A stretch of 64,000 bases of DNA from positions 1,107,501 to 1,171,500 of the forward strand of contig NC_087385.1 in the NCBI RefSeq assembly GCF_963675165.1, in the 5' to 3' direction. Source of the DNA: Halichondria panicea (lineage: Eukaryota; Porifera; Demospongiae; Suberitida; Halichondriidae). Position numbers and translations under genes: made by a program. The notes under the pieces were generated by a model. It was given only the letters and a program-made list of their open reading frames with translations. It searched no databases and had not been told where the DNA came from. Within the stretch, counting starts at the first letter, position 1. Every line of letters starts with the position of its first letter. Shown here one piece after another: positions 23,636-34,976 of this stretch.

Positions 23636-25924
23636 CATTTCATTCATTCCACGATACTTTCATTTCATCACATTAATTTTTTCAAGAGTGCACTATGAAC
23701 TCTTGTTATTATACAGCATTTTGAATTGATGACATGAACAATATTTATAATTATTATGTGCAAAAATTGTGTTTTAATGATAAAAAATGTTTGAAATTGG
23801 TTCAACTAATGGGATGGTGGAGATGAGGCTCTGGATTTTTGCTGAAGTTTCTTAGTAGCAGTGATTTTAATTAACAGTTCCATAGCGTTAGCAACCACCA
23901 TGTCTAGAGGGTCCATGGCAACTCGCTGTATCCACTTGGGGATGGTGGTTTGTGCGTGCTTGAACCCCAGCCTCTCTAGTAACCAACTGATGTGAGGGTT
24001 GAATTGTCCCGTACCAGCACTGGATAGGAGACAGAGGTGAGGGTCTAACTCCCAGCACACACACTCAAAGTTGCGGAGCACTGGTGTCGACTTCGGAGGT
24101 GATGTGGGGGCGGTGTCTGTGGATTCAGGATCTGAGAGGGATGGGGGGGGGGGGAGAATAATCACTAATGTGAATAAGGTCCACATAATACTAAGAAATT
24201 GTCTCTGAATTAACATAATTATTATGCAGAGGCTGGTTGTAGATGCCAGAAAGGTTCTTAAATTGGAGCTTTCTACGAAAATGTAAGCACAGACCTGTAC
24301 ATTCAGCACTGATACTCATTTAATTATAGCTCCTAGACATTTCCAAATCAGGTACCAACATGCGCTATATGATTATAGTAGGAATAGAGGTCAGTCTACG
24401 TACATTCATCAAGTACAGTATATCGTATATTGCATGTAATGACACATCATACATACCTGTGTCCAGGGTTTGAGGTGTCTTGTGTTTCTCCAGATACTCG
24501 AGGTACGCCTTCACTAGGTCGTGTAGGAACAGATAATGATCTACATTCGTGGCAACGGACACACCCCTCGCAAATTTTGATGTAAGACTACACTCGACAA
24601 GTGGTGAGAATTGTGGCTCTTTGGCCGACAGACCAGTTCTTTGTGGCCAGAAATGGTCAGTCACTAACTCCATCTCAAAGGCAGGCACAAGCAGTATGGA
24701 TTGAACGTTGAGTTTCTTGCTAAGTCGAATCAAGGTTGAAGTGTCCCCGCTATAGCTGTCAGGGTGTAGCTGAGCGTCAATGCAGGCGTAGTTGAGCCAA
24801 TTTTGTGTTGAAGTACCCACAATGGAGGGTGGGCGTGTGTGACCAGCCGATACTCGATATATAGCTGCCAATTCGTCCAATTTCTCGGTTTCGTCCCAGG
24901 GGGTGTGGCCTAGCGAGAGGTGGACAATTTGTTGACATGTTCTCACTTGTTTGGTGGGTAGAACACCTGACCCTAACTCTGTCAGTTCTGCCAGCTGTCC
25001 TTTACTCAGTCCGGGGATAGCCTGTGTGGAGAAGCTTGCACTAATGGTGTCAATATTGAATACTGCCCATTCCGTCTCTCTGAAGGAAGGGCCATGGAAA
25101 CAGACGAGGCAAAAGTTGTCACCGGAGACGGACATCTTTGCTCCGAGGGAGACGGTATGGAGACCTCCGGCTGGTGTGTGTAATCCCATGGTCTTCATTA
25201 GCTCCACACTCCCCACACGCATTGCCCACAGCCAGTGGTGTCTCATGTAGCCTGAGGGGAGAGGGCAATTAATACACATCATAAGGATTCACAGAAAAGG
25301 GCTTTTCAGAAAACTATGCCACTAAAAGTAGAGATGCAAGATTCTGGGGATACAGCTTTTAATGTACATATGTAAGTGAAACTAGCCAACTGGAGGACAA
25401 AGGCTGAACTGACGCTACTTTCTATTCAGAACGTACAGTTCCTATTAACCATACACCTTTATCTCTAGCCTCGTCCTCTTTAGCCCCACCCACCTTTATC
25501 TCTAGCCTCCTCCTCTTTAGCCATTCTCTTCTGCTCTTCCCTATAGGCGTGCAGAGCTTTCGAGGCAGCTGACCCTGCCGGCAACATCAGGCTAATGGTA
25601 CGCTCACTGCGTCGTTTCTGTTGCATCACAAACTCATACATTTTCTGCACCATATTGAACAGACTCTTCGTGGTTGAGCGATGAATTGACAGCTGTAGTT
25701 TGTCCCACGAGAAGTGAGCCAGGATCTGCACACTTGCAAATTCAGAGGATTTTCCCGTTGGGTCCAAATGTAGCCCCTCCCACGAGTCGGAGAGCTCGAG
25801 GTTGAGTCCGTTGGTGCGTGCCAGGAGACTACAGGAGCTCATGTAGTCGACACGCCCCTCTACAAGCTCAAGGGAGGCAGAGCCCTTGTGCACGGGGACA
25901 CTGCCAGACACACTCTGGGTGGTC

Positions 25925-25926
<2 letters not shown>

Positions 25927-26005
<79 letters not shown>

Positions 26006-26062
26006 TAGGTGTGTGTGGGTGTGTAGGTGTGTGTGTGTGTGGGTTAGGTGTGTGTGTGGGTG
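25927..26062. repeat. (TG)n microsatellite before BLTP1-B exon 25,494-25,925
   Basis: Long TG tract with GGGTTAGG interruptions. On the transcribed strand it is (CA)n ending in the acceptor CACACAG|TGACC. The unit D copy (50,338-50,450) is shorter. Confidence 0.8.
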
Positions 26063-28363
26063 GGGGTGATGAAACTTATTTTGCATCTACAATACATGTA
26101 CTATCATACAATTTCGATTTAACGTACATGTACATGTATATGAAGGTACACAATCAGACACTTGTATACTCTGACTCACCACGAGCCTGAGCCCCGATCA
26201 TGAGGATATTTCCGGCAATGACTCCGCCCCTTGCATCGAGTTCCCCTTTTTCTAGTTTCCCATCCATCTCGAGTAGTACCAACTCGTTGTGCTGTACGTC
26301 ACAGTGGGCTTCACAGCGGAACTGGGTCACTAGGAGACTGTAAAGAGGGTGAAGAAAAGTTGTGATTTTTCAGGTTGCATATTAGTATTAGTAATTTTCT
26401 GTAACCTGCAATCTATAAGTGCACAATTGTACATGTAGTAGCTACAACGAGTAACTCTGAAAACGAAAGCTCTAGACTTTAATTGTGAATAAAAACTACA
26501 TGTAGCTTAGACTAAGAGAGGAAACCTGTGAACGTGGACTCCAAAAAATAAGGAGATCGGAATTAGGACTCAACCAAGTCCTAACTCAGTATATATGAGC
26601 ACAGAGGATGGCGGGGGGAGGTAGTCCCACAAAGTCAACTCACTCAGTATTGCCCATGACCTGGGCCACGTTGGTGGACACTCTCAGATCATCCACGTTG
26701 GCAGCTACCACAATCACAGCTGACAGAGTATCATTGAGGTCCACCACGGCACTAGGTTCCTTCACCTCTCCACCCGGAGTGGATGGGATCTCGATGCTAG
26801 CCCCACCCACTTCTTCGTGAGACTTCTTCTTAGTGCCGATAAAGAGAGACTCTACTAGAGAAGTACGATACCAGTAGCGTCTGAAAGCTGTGATGTCATT
26901 GAGTCTCCTCATGTCATAACCTCCCACTACACTTGCTATGTCCATGACAACTACATGGGGGGGAGGAGGAGTTAATAGTGTAACAGTATAAATGGGGACA
27001 GAAAATATTTCTTTTACACAATTATTATCAGGCACACATTACATGGTGTTTTGAACAGTGTACATTTGTATCTGTGCATATGTATGTGTACCTATAAAGC
27101 AAACCTCTATGTACGTACGTATATAAAAGTCACCATATAATAATGCCAAAGAAACTACATGTAAGTGCCAAGGCAACCACAAATACTCAAACTCACCTGA
27201 CACCTGTAGTTTACTGCTGGGCACGTAATCATCGACACTCCGAGCAGTGTTACTCAGGTGGGGGGAGAGAACACTCCTCCGACTGAAGTGGATGAGAGCC
27301 TGACCAAGAGTGAGGCTCAGTGCTTCCTTCTTCTCAAGACCCAGCTTACTCTTATGACCAGACATTGGCGGAGCAAACAGCTGCAGTGCAAAGGTCGTGA
27401 GACATCCGGTTATATACAGGTTGTTGAACATGAGGATCTTGTGTGACTGTCCTCGCATACCGGACCCTGACCCCACAGGGGAGGTGGTGGTCTTATCACT
27501 CTCATGGTGTTGAGGAGTGAATAGAGAGAAAGAAATAACGAAATTGACGTCTGGGCTCTGAATGACACACTCCACCAGAGACTGTGGTTGGCAGGTCAGG
27601 TGCATCGTGGACGGTTGTATTTGGAACGCTAGAGTGACGTCCACCGGGAACGAGAGGGGCCAGTTATCACTAGAGGGGATGGGGTCAGATTCGTCTTCAC
27701 TCTCAGTGCTACTGGCAGAGGAGCCGGAAATAATGGTGGCAGCAATCGTTGGACGAGCCACTTGTTCGATAAACTCTAACAGGCTGGGAGACAATCTGAT
27801 TGGCTCCGGGAGGGAGGCTATGACGGCTGATATTGAGAGCACCCCCTTTTTGACGGGTAGAAGATGATCAGATAAGAGGTTGGCGGGTGGAGAGTGTGAT
27901 GGAGATTTTGGAATGGGAGCATTGGAATAGGACCTTCCGACAATGGACTGGTAATGAGCTTTGATGGTGAGTGCTGGGATCAAGATGACTGATTCCACAA
28001 TCGATGGGTTATTATAGCTCTCCGAGGGATTGCCACGCAGTCGACTGTGTGGAGTGTAGGGACTGTGCATGCCAGAGATGGTGGGTAGGGACATCTTACG
28101 CTCCATCGATTGGCTGTGTGGGTGTGTGTGTGTGTGTGTGGGTGGGTGTGTGGAGAGAAAGAATGGTATCACAACATGTATATATACTCACATGTACGCA
28201 ACTGTTAATACTTTAGGCTGTGACTTTACTTATTACGGAGAAAATCAGTACAACCAAGAAGACCGATAGGTGGCCTGCTAACATATGCTATATGAAGACT
28301 TTATTATAGAGGGTGACCTGATTTCACTGAACCCCTTATTTGCATATACTGTACGTTACCTAA

Positions 28364-28476
<113 letters not shown>

Positions 28477-31138
28477 CCACCTTTCCTCTGTTCGTAGTCT
28501 CACAGCACCATAGTCCACGTTAATCGTCACGTCAACCTCTACATCAATAGTGGGCAGAGTGAACCCCTCATCTTCTTTGTTGACCACACCCACTTCTTCC
28601 GTATCAGAGAGGTCAAAGGTATCGTCATCGTGGGGGGTTGGCGAAGAGCCAATATATTTCAACCCAGTGACATCGGATTTGAATCGTTTGTGACCTGGCA
28701 TGGATTTTATCCGTCTTCTCATATGAGTGGGTGAGGGGGTGGTGTCGCGGAGGTCAGAGGACTCTATAGAATAATGAAGATACATGTAGGTATTAGAACA
28801 GAAGTTTTCAACGAATGCTTGTGCAAGCTCAGCAATACTGCCTCGGGGTAAATCTGCAGGACTGTGTCCCTGTACATGTATGTGTCTGTGTCTGTGTATT
28901 CCAGTGTGTAATTAACTGCTTAATGGTTGTAATGAGACTACAATTTTTACAGGCTTTTAAAAACCACATTTTCTTGATTTGCAAAAGGGTAGTTTTGCTG
29001 TTCCTTACTATTAAATAGCCTCACATTAGAGCGCTATAAGCATTTGGTAGCCAAAGCTGCACTGCCAGAAGCAGCCACAAGCTTGAACATCCACTGAACT
29101 ACTAAATGTACTGACCTTGGTGGCTGAAGAGTTGTTTTCTGACAACCTGTGATATCCTACGTCCCACGGACCCTCCACTGGGAACTTCCCCTGTTTCCTG
29201 GGGGCGGGGCGTGAACCAACGAGACATGCTTCTATTGGCTGGACGAAAAGTTCGTCTCATTGCTCTAGCAAGATCGTCTTGTAGAAGTTTAAGAGCTTCT
29301 TTCTCCGACTGAAGCATTTCCGGTGATACTCCCTGTGTCTTGAGATTCTGTAGTTTGCGTGTTTGCTTCGCCAACTCCTCCTCCAATGTCACTATGTAAT
29401 TGTCTTCATGGCGATGAACCACAGACTTGGAGCGACTGATACCGGTCTTCGTAGCACCCGATGGCTGGACGAGATTCCAGTGGAAGATTGGGTCTGCGAG
29501 AAAAAAAGTGTAATGTTTCAGGACAGTGCATGTAGATGGCAACTTAGTAAAATCCCATAAATAATTATATACATAGACCGAGGGGACTTGTCTATTCCAC
29601 CTATTTATTGGGCGCCTAAATCTAACGAATCAAGTCCACTCAATTTTTGCATCTTATACTCAGTCATCTAATAATAAAAGCTAACTTTAGATGCGCCATT
29701 AACGGTAGTTTCAGTTTTTAATAAAGTTAGTGGAAATTGTACAAACGGTTCAGAGTATATAGCTATAGGTTACCTTGGAGATCTTGGATCCATCGCGGTC
29801 AGTTCCTATCATGGTGATGGTTCGCACAATGGCGGAGGTGTGACGACCAATGTCAGTGTTAGCGTTGACATAGATACCGGACATGTCCCATTGGAAGGCC
29901 CACAGCAACTTCTCCCCCACAGACACTGCATGGTGGGGGGTATACAGTGCAGAGGTAAAAGCCTACACTAGATCTACTGGGTTAGGGTGCATAGTAGCTG
30001 TACATACATGCACCAGTGCACAGTGTCTGTAGATGGCCTAAGGATGAATTGAAAGCATGTTGTTTAGAGACAAGTATGTACTTACTGAGTTTAGCAAAGT
30101 GCTCGCTTGTTAGTGTGCAGTGGTACATGTAAGATTAGAGCTACTGAGACAACTACATATTGAGCACCCCCTCCACTGTACATACCTTGAGGGTCCGTCT
30201 CTGACACTCTCTTCTGATTAGCAATGCACAGTCGGAAGGTCCCGTGATTAATGGACCCACAGTTGGCAAACTTGTGCTTGCGAGGGTCCAAAGTCCAAGT
30301 CTTGTGACGGAGATAAAACTGATCGGCAAAACGAATGCAAAATGTTTCAAAATTTCCAGTGCTGGCTATCTTGTGACTGAGGTTAAGTTGGAACTGCATC
30401 TCTTTAATCGTGATGACTAGAGCAGGAAATGATTGGGACTTGGTGGAGTGGGGGTACTAGACTGTGTGTGTGTGAGGAGTGGAGTGGGCGGTGCTTAATT
30501 GCGGTGTGTGAGGGATGGAGTGGGAGTGCTAGACTGTGTGTGTGTGTGAGGGTGGAGTGGGCAGTGCTAGACTGTGTGTGTGAGGTGAGGAGATGTAAAG
30601 ATAGGCCCCAAGCCTACAGCCTTAGTTATGGCCCGAAGTTCAAAATAAGTAGCAAATCATAAGCATACATGTACTTAGTCCTTAACGTATAAAGAAGCTT
30701 AATCAGGGGACATGGACTATAATTATGTGTTTGGTCTAACCGTAGGAGTGAGAGGCATGCACACGCCCACATCCGAGACAGTCAGCTTCACGAGTCGTGG
30801 TTTAGAGAAGTCAATGGAGGGAGTCTGCAATTGAGTGGGTCTATGCTGTATCCTCTCTATGAAGGCCTCTGTGGCCGCTTGCACCTGAGAGGGAGGAGGG
30901 GTCATATGATACGAGCATGTACTAATAATTATGCTGAAGTATGAGTTAATAAACCATAAATTAAAATCGAAAATTATACCATCACATGACAGTCACATGC
31001 TCACCTCAGCATTGAGTTGCTTCCTCTCGTTCTGCCAGTAGTTGTACACACTATTACAGTTGAGCCAAAATAGAATACCTGCATATAATTATACAAACAA
31101 AAGTAATGAACAGAGAAACAAACTGTGGTTGATACTTG

Positions 31139-31168
31139 GTGTGTGTGTGTGTGTGTGTGTGTGGGTGG
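31139..31168. repeat. (TG)n microsatellite at BLTP1/PSMA7 junction (unit B/C)
   Basis: Same join as at 644-699: BLTP1 intron (CAAACTGTGGTTGATACTTG) on the left, PSMA7 intron 3 (GGCACTTGGCAAATAAGTAA) on the right. In the intact BLTP1 the same intron continues ATACTTCATATGCCC (55,520 onward). Confidence 0.88.
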
Positions 31169-32362
31169 CACTTGGCAAATAAGTAAAGCTACATAGGCAC
31201 ATTGGATTATACATGTACCATCAAGCTAAACACTGAATTACTGAATATTGTACGTACTATTCACAATTGGGCAGCTACTGGGTAGGAAATAAAGCAAAGA
31301 TATATATTTGTGCATTTTGGGTTGATGTTGGTTTTTTATGGACGTTTGAGATATGACATATCAGCACTTAGAAAATAAGCACATTGGGTAAAGATCAGGG
31401 TGTCTACAGGATTTTGAAGTAGAGGGGGGAAATGAGAAAAGTAACCAGAAAATACTGCTATAAAAAGGTCAAATGTTATTTCAATACCCAGCTATGGACA
31501 CTCAGTAATAATTGAAAGGGAGGGGAAATTGGAGCTAGGGGGGATATCCCCTCCCCCCCCCTGTATGACACCCTGAAGATCATCAGGTTGAAAATCAAAC
31601 ATTGAACTTTTCGGCATAATTATTGTAAAGATCATCACAGTCGAAAGCTCACCTTCCACTCATGATAAGTGCCAGCTGGTTCAGTCTGGTAGAGCTTGGG
31701 TGTCTGTCCCTCATCAAAGCCCACTATGAGCAGTGAGATCCCAAATGGTCGCGCTCCATTGCTCTGAGTGTACCTCTGCACATGGAAACCCATGACATGC
31801 AATATTAACATGAGAACTGACATACATGTAACTAAAAGCTCTAAATTTTAAATGGAATACTGTTTGATACATACTTCCACTGTTTAAAAGAGAGCAATTA
31901 GATATATAACTTAGTGCTGAGCAGTAACATATTAAAGCAGTACGAGAATCTCTTGTACGTACCGTATCACCCAATTTTGCCCCAAATTTAATAAAATCCA
32001 CTTGCCATCATTCCCACCCAGGTAGCCATTATCCATACCTGGCAAGTAGTAGCAATGTGTCTAGTGATGTACTCGACAGTGACTGGGTCCTCCACGTTGA
32101 GCCTATGGCTCTGACACTCTACCCTCGCCTTGTTTACTAGCACTCGAGCATCAGCAGTGAGGCCAGAAAGGCCAACGCCACATGGTCGTCAAGGACACAG
32201 ATCTTACGCACTGTACGAGCAACTTGAAGCTTGGCAAGAGCTCTCTTCTCCACAGCCAGCACAACCGTATCCTCACCCCTCACTGCCAACTGGACAAATA
32301 CACAGCTCTTGAAATAACAATTTGATCAAAAAATGACTAAGGATTAATCATAGATAAAGAAG

Positions 32363-32881
32363 AGAGGGATTGGCAACGGAAGTTAAAACGTAGACTTTTG
32401 TGCAGGGGGTGTGGCTTAATCCTGAAACGATGCGTGTTGTCCCCCACCGTAACACCGCGAAACACTTTTTTATGCCTTACACAGAGCTTTCTAAGACCCC
32501 CCAAAACTTCATTTCCATGCTTCTTGATGATGTGTATTATGTGGAAATTCCCAAAATTGTTTCTAGATTTGAGAAAGAGCTACGGGTACATAGCGCTCTT
32601 TTCACCTCTTTTTATGGCTATGTATCAATAGCACCTATAATATAGCTAAGATTGTCTAACTAAGTAGTGTCCTGGATCAAATATAGCCTCAAACATGGAA
32701 TTGAAGTCTAAAATCAGCAGCAGGATTGTTATACTGACAGTAAGACAATCAGTTATCTCCTCAACCATTCCCAGCCTGTGCTTTACTCGAGGTTGTCTTC
32801 CTACGTTGAAGTAGACAGCCTCGAGTAACGCTGGGGCAACACGGATGGTTATTCGAGGTCGATTTTGTTGCCAATCCCTCT
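32363..32881. mobile_element. Inverted-repeat element in PSMA7-C intron 1
   Basis: 519 bp bounded by AGAGGGATTGGCAAC and its perfect inverse, absent from the other units. Near the right end is a hairpin TTACTCGAGG/CCTCGAGTAA (32,773-32,829). An 80-codon open frame (32,400-32,645) contains LDDVYYVEIPKIVSRFEKEL but matches nothing I recognise. Target duplication not clear. Confidence 0.55.
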
Positions 32882-33110
32882 ATGGATTAATGAAAAGGAG
32901 AAGCGAAAACAAGACAGGGCAATAATCCAGCAGCTGACCTTTCATGGTAGGCCATGCGAGAATGGTACATACGTACCTAGCCATCAAAATAGTTGGACAT
33001 TCAGCGTAACATCGAAATGGACTACGCTATTATGCTTATACCCATATGAATACATGTGTGGGTGTGGGGTGGGTACTTTAATATACATGGTTATGTGGGT
33101 GGGTGCTTTA

Positions 33111-33584
33111 CCGTATTCACCCGAATTACCGGGACACTCTATTCTAAGGGACACTTCGGACTTACGTAATTTTTTTCATTCTATATTAAGGAACAACAGG
33201 AAATGTAAATATTTTTAGACGTCCCGATCTAATTAGAACGAAAAGAGCATGTTACCCCAATAAGACTCAAAACTCTTAGAAACTCTCTGGATTCTACTCT
33301 CTGGCACCGTAATATGTCACTGACGGTTGAAGACACCTTTGTAGACATGGAACCCGCGTATACAGCTTCTAAACTGCACGAAAGACATTTTAGCTGCAGA
33401 GCTAGCCTCGGCCTGGAATCGAGGCCGTGTACATACTTAAATGGGGAAATATTCGTTCTAATTACTACGGGACACCCTAATACAAGGGACACTTCCACTT
33501 TAACGTAATTTTTCTTGCTCTATTCCAAGGGACACTGCAAGCCGTAATTATTTTTTTGTGTCCCGGTAATTCGGGTGAATACGG
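33111..33584. mobile_element. TA-flanked MITE in PSMA7-C intron 1
   Basis: Termini CCGTATTCACCCGAATTACC and inverse, flanked by TA; other units have the empty site GGTGCTTTAATATACATGG. 474 bp. The TA target and CCGTAT ends are shared with the MITE at 44,194-44,399, so both look like mariner-type families. The interior also has inverted GGGACACT motifs. Confidence 0.8.
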
Positions 33585-33868
33585 TAATATACATGTACAT
33601 GGTTATGTGCTTACAGCAGTGGAGCCTTTCTTGACTGCCTCTTGTGCATACTCCACTTGAAACAGGTGACCCATCTGGAGAGAAGACGGTGAGTGCACTG
33701 TCGTATTTACCACTCATGCTTGCAAGATCTTCCTCTAGCTCTGTAATTTACAACTCAGCACACCTTAATGGAGACCACGCCTAGCTTTCAACTATAAACT
33801 GTGTCACAAAAGGGGCGGGGCTGGGTGAGCTCTAAATATTTTGTTCTCACATGTCTCATGTTCTCTAG

Positions 33869-34690
33869 ACTCGCAAGCCACTCCCTTTTCTCTGATTGGA
33901 CGGGGGCGGGAGAAAAGGGACTGGTGACTCTGGGCTACAGCTTGTGAAAATCAGGAATGCTATTAAATATTAATGTCACGTGCAAATTATCCAATTTATT
34001 CTGATGCGTCAAAAGCTAAAGACACACAGAAGACAAGTATACAGATCTATCTAGCCAGCCTTTTGATTTTATAGATCCTTGTACCAGTGTCTGTTGTGCC
34101 ACAACTTGTGGATTAGCATGGAACAGCTGATGAACGTAGAAATCTTGGCAGTCCTTCTTTGAACCGAGGAGTGGCAGCGATTTAAGACAGCTTGTACAAG
34201 TCTGACTACTCTCAATTCAACTGCTGCCGTCTGCCATTATCTGTCTTGTATTGTACAGGTTATTAAAAGCTTTAGGCAACCAATGACTTTCGGCTGCCAG
34301 TTCTCATCACGTAAAACTAAAACAAGCTAATCTCTGCTGGTGTCTTAGATGACTATATCCTAGCTGAATGCCTGATGATGTTATTACTCCATCATCTTCT
34401 CTTTTCTAGCACTAGCATCCATTCTTAAACTGTAGCTCAGAAGCCCGCGATCACTTTTGCAGGCTACGCAATTTTACTTAACCTCACGCAATTTTTGGAT
34501 CACGTGGAAAAATCAATGAATAATCTCTACCCAAATTCTGGTAGAGACACAAAATGTGTCCCAGAGTCACCAGTCCCTTTTCTCCCGCCCCCGTCCAATC
34601 AGAGAAAAGGGAGTGGCTTGCGAGTCTACACGCTAGTAGATGGGCGTGCCCGTCCCCGGCCATATGGCTGGGGACGGGCACGCCCATCTA
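33869..34690. mobile_element. 0.8-kb inverted-repeat element in the unit C promoter
   Basis: Flanked by GTTCTCTAG on both sides (33,860-33,868 and 34,691-34,699); unit A has the single site. A 66-bp inverted repeat (ACTCGCAAGCCACTCCCTTT ... at 33,869-33,934 and 34,560-34,625) spans GATTGGACGGGGGCGGG. Beyond the right arm are eleven bases and then a 54-bp near-perfect hairpin (34,637-34,690). The interior has no recognisable gene. It lies between the PSMA7 and kelch-kinase C 5' ends. Confidence 0.72.
34637..34690. repeat. 54-bp near-perfect palindrome
   Basis: Arms of 21 bp, TAGATGGGCGTGCCCGTCCC at the left with its inverse at the right, around a GGCCATATGGCT centre that is itself nearly palindromic. 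GC-rich, unlike the AT-rich surroundings. Confidence 0.85.
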
Positions 34691-34976
34691 GTTCTCTAGC
34701 TCTAGCTCTGTTCGATCTACTAGATCTAGATCTATAGTTCTATGCTGTGCTGGTCTTTTCAAGCTGTGTCCACCAAGCTACCCATTATGTAAGTAGAATT
34801 ATCAATGTAGATGTAGAATGAAACATAGGAATTAATTTATATAGCACAATCCATATCATATCCATTCTGTCATGGGCAGTGTGTGTCTCTCATGCACACA
34901 CTCTGTCTAGTGTATTAGTGTTGAGTAGATTCTCAGTACACATTGTGTGCACTCTGTTTCCTCACTCTTGCAGGTA

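Larger units (their letters stand above)
31653..33717 (-). pseudogene. PSMA7: PSMA7 (proteasome alpha-4) copy C, exons 1-3, frameshifted twice
   Basis: Minus-strand exons: 1 at 33,615-33,717 (103 nt), 2 at 32,039-32,289 (251 nt), 3 at 31,653-31,775 (123 nt). Exon 1 has one extra base near 33,670, so [13 protein letters not shown] reads out of frame. Exon 2 lacks one base near 32,167 (CCAGAAAGG against CCAGCAAAGG). Exons 4-5 are absent; beyond exon 3 the sequence becomes BLTP1 intron. Two MITEs occupy the intron between exons 1 and 2. The lesions differ from those in copies A, B and D, so inactivation followed duplication or occurred separately. Confidence 0.92.

Noticed and set aside
25818-26190. 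Long open frames on both strands made of Cys-Val or Thr-His repeats
   Set aside because: They are translations of the TG/CA microsatellite next to a BLTP1 acceptor and have no coding signature; the same applies at 28,285-28,497, 52,688-52,906 and 55,815-56,109.
32398-32645. Two overlapping 77-81 codon ORFs in the unit C MITE
   Set aside because: No family resemblance, no splice context and no counterpart in other units; likely chance within the element.
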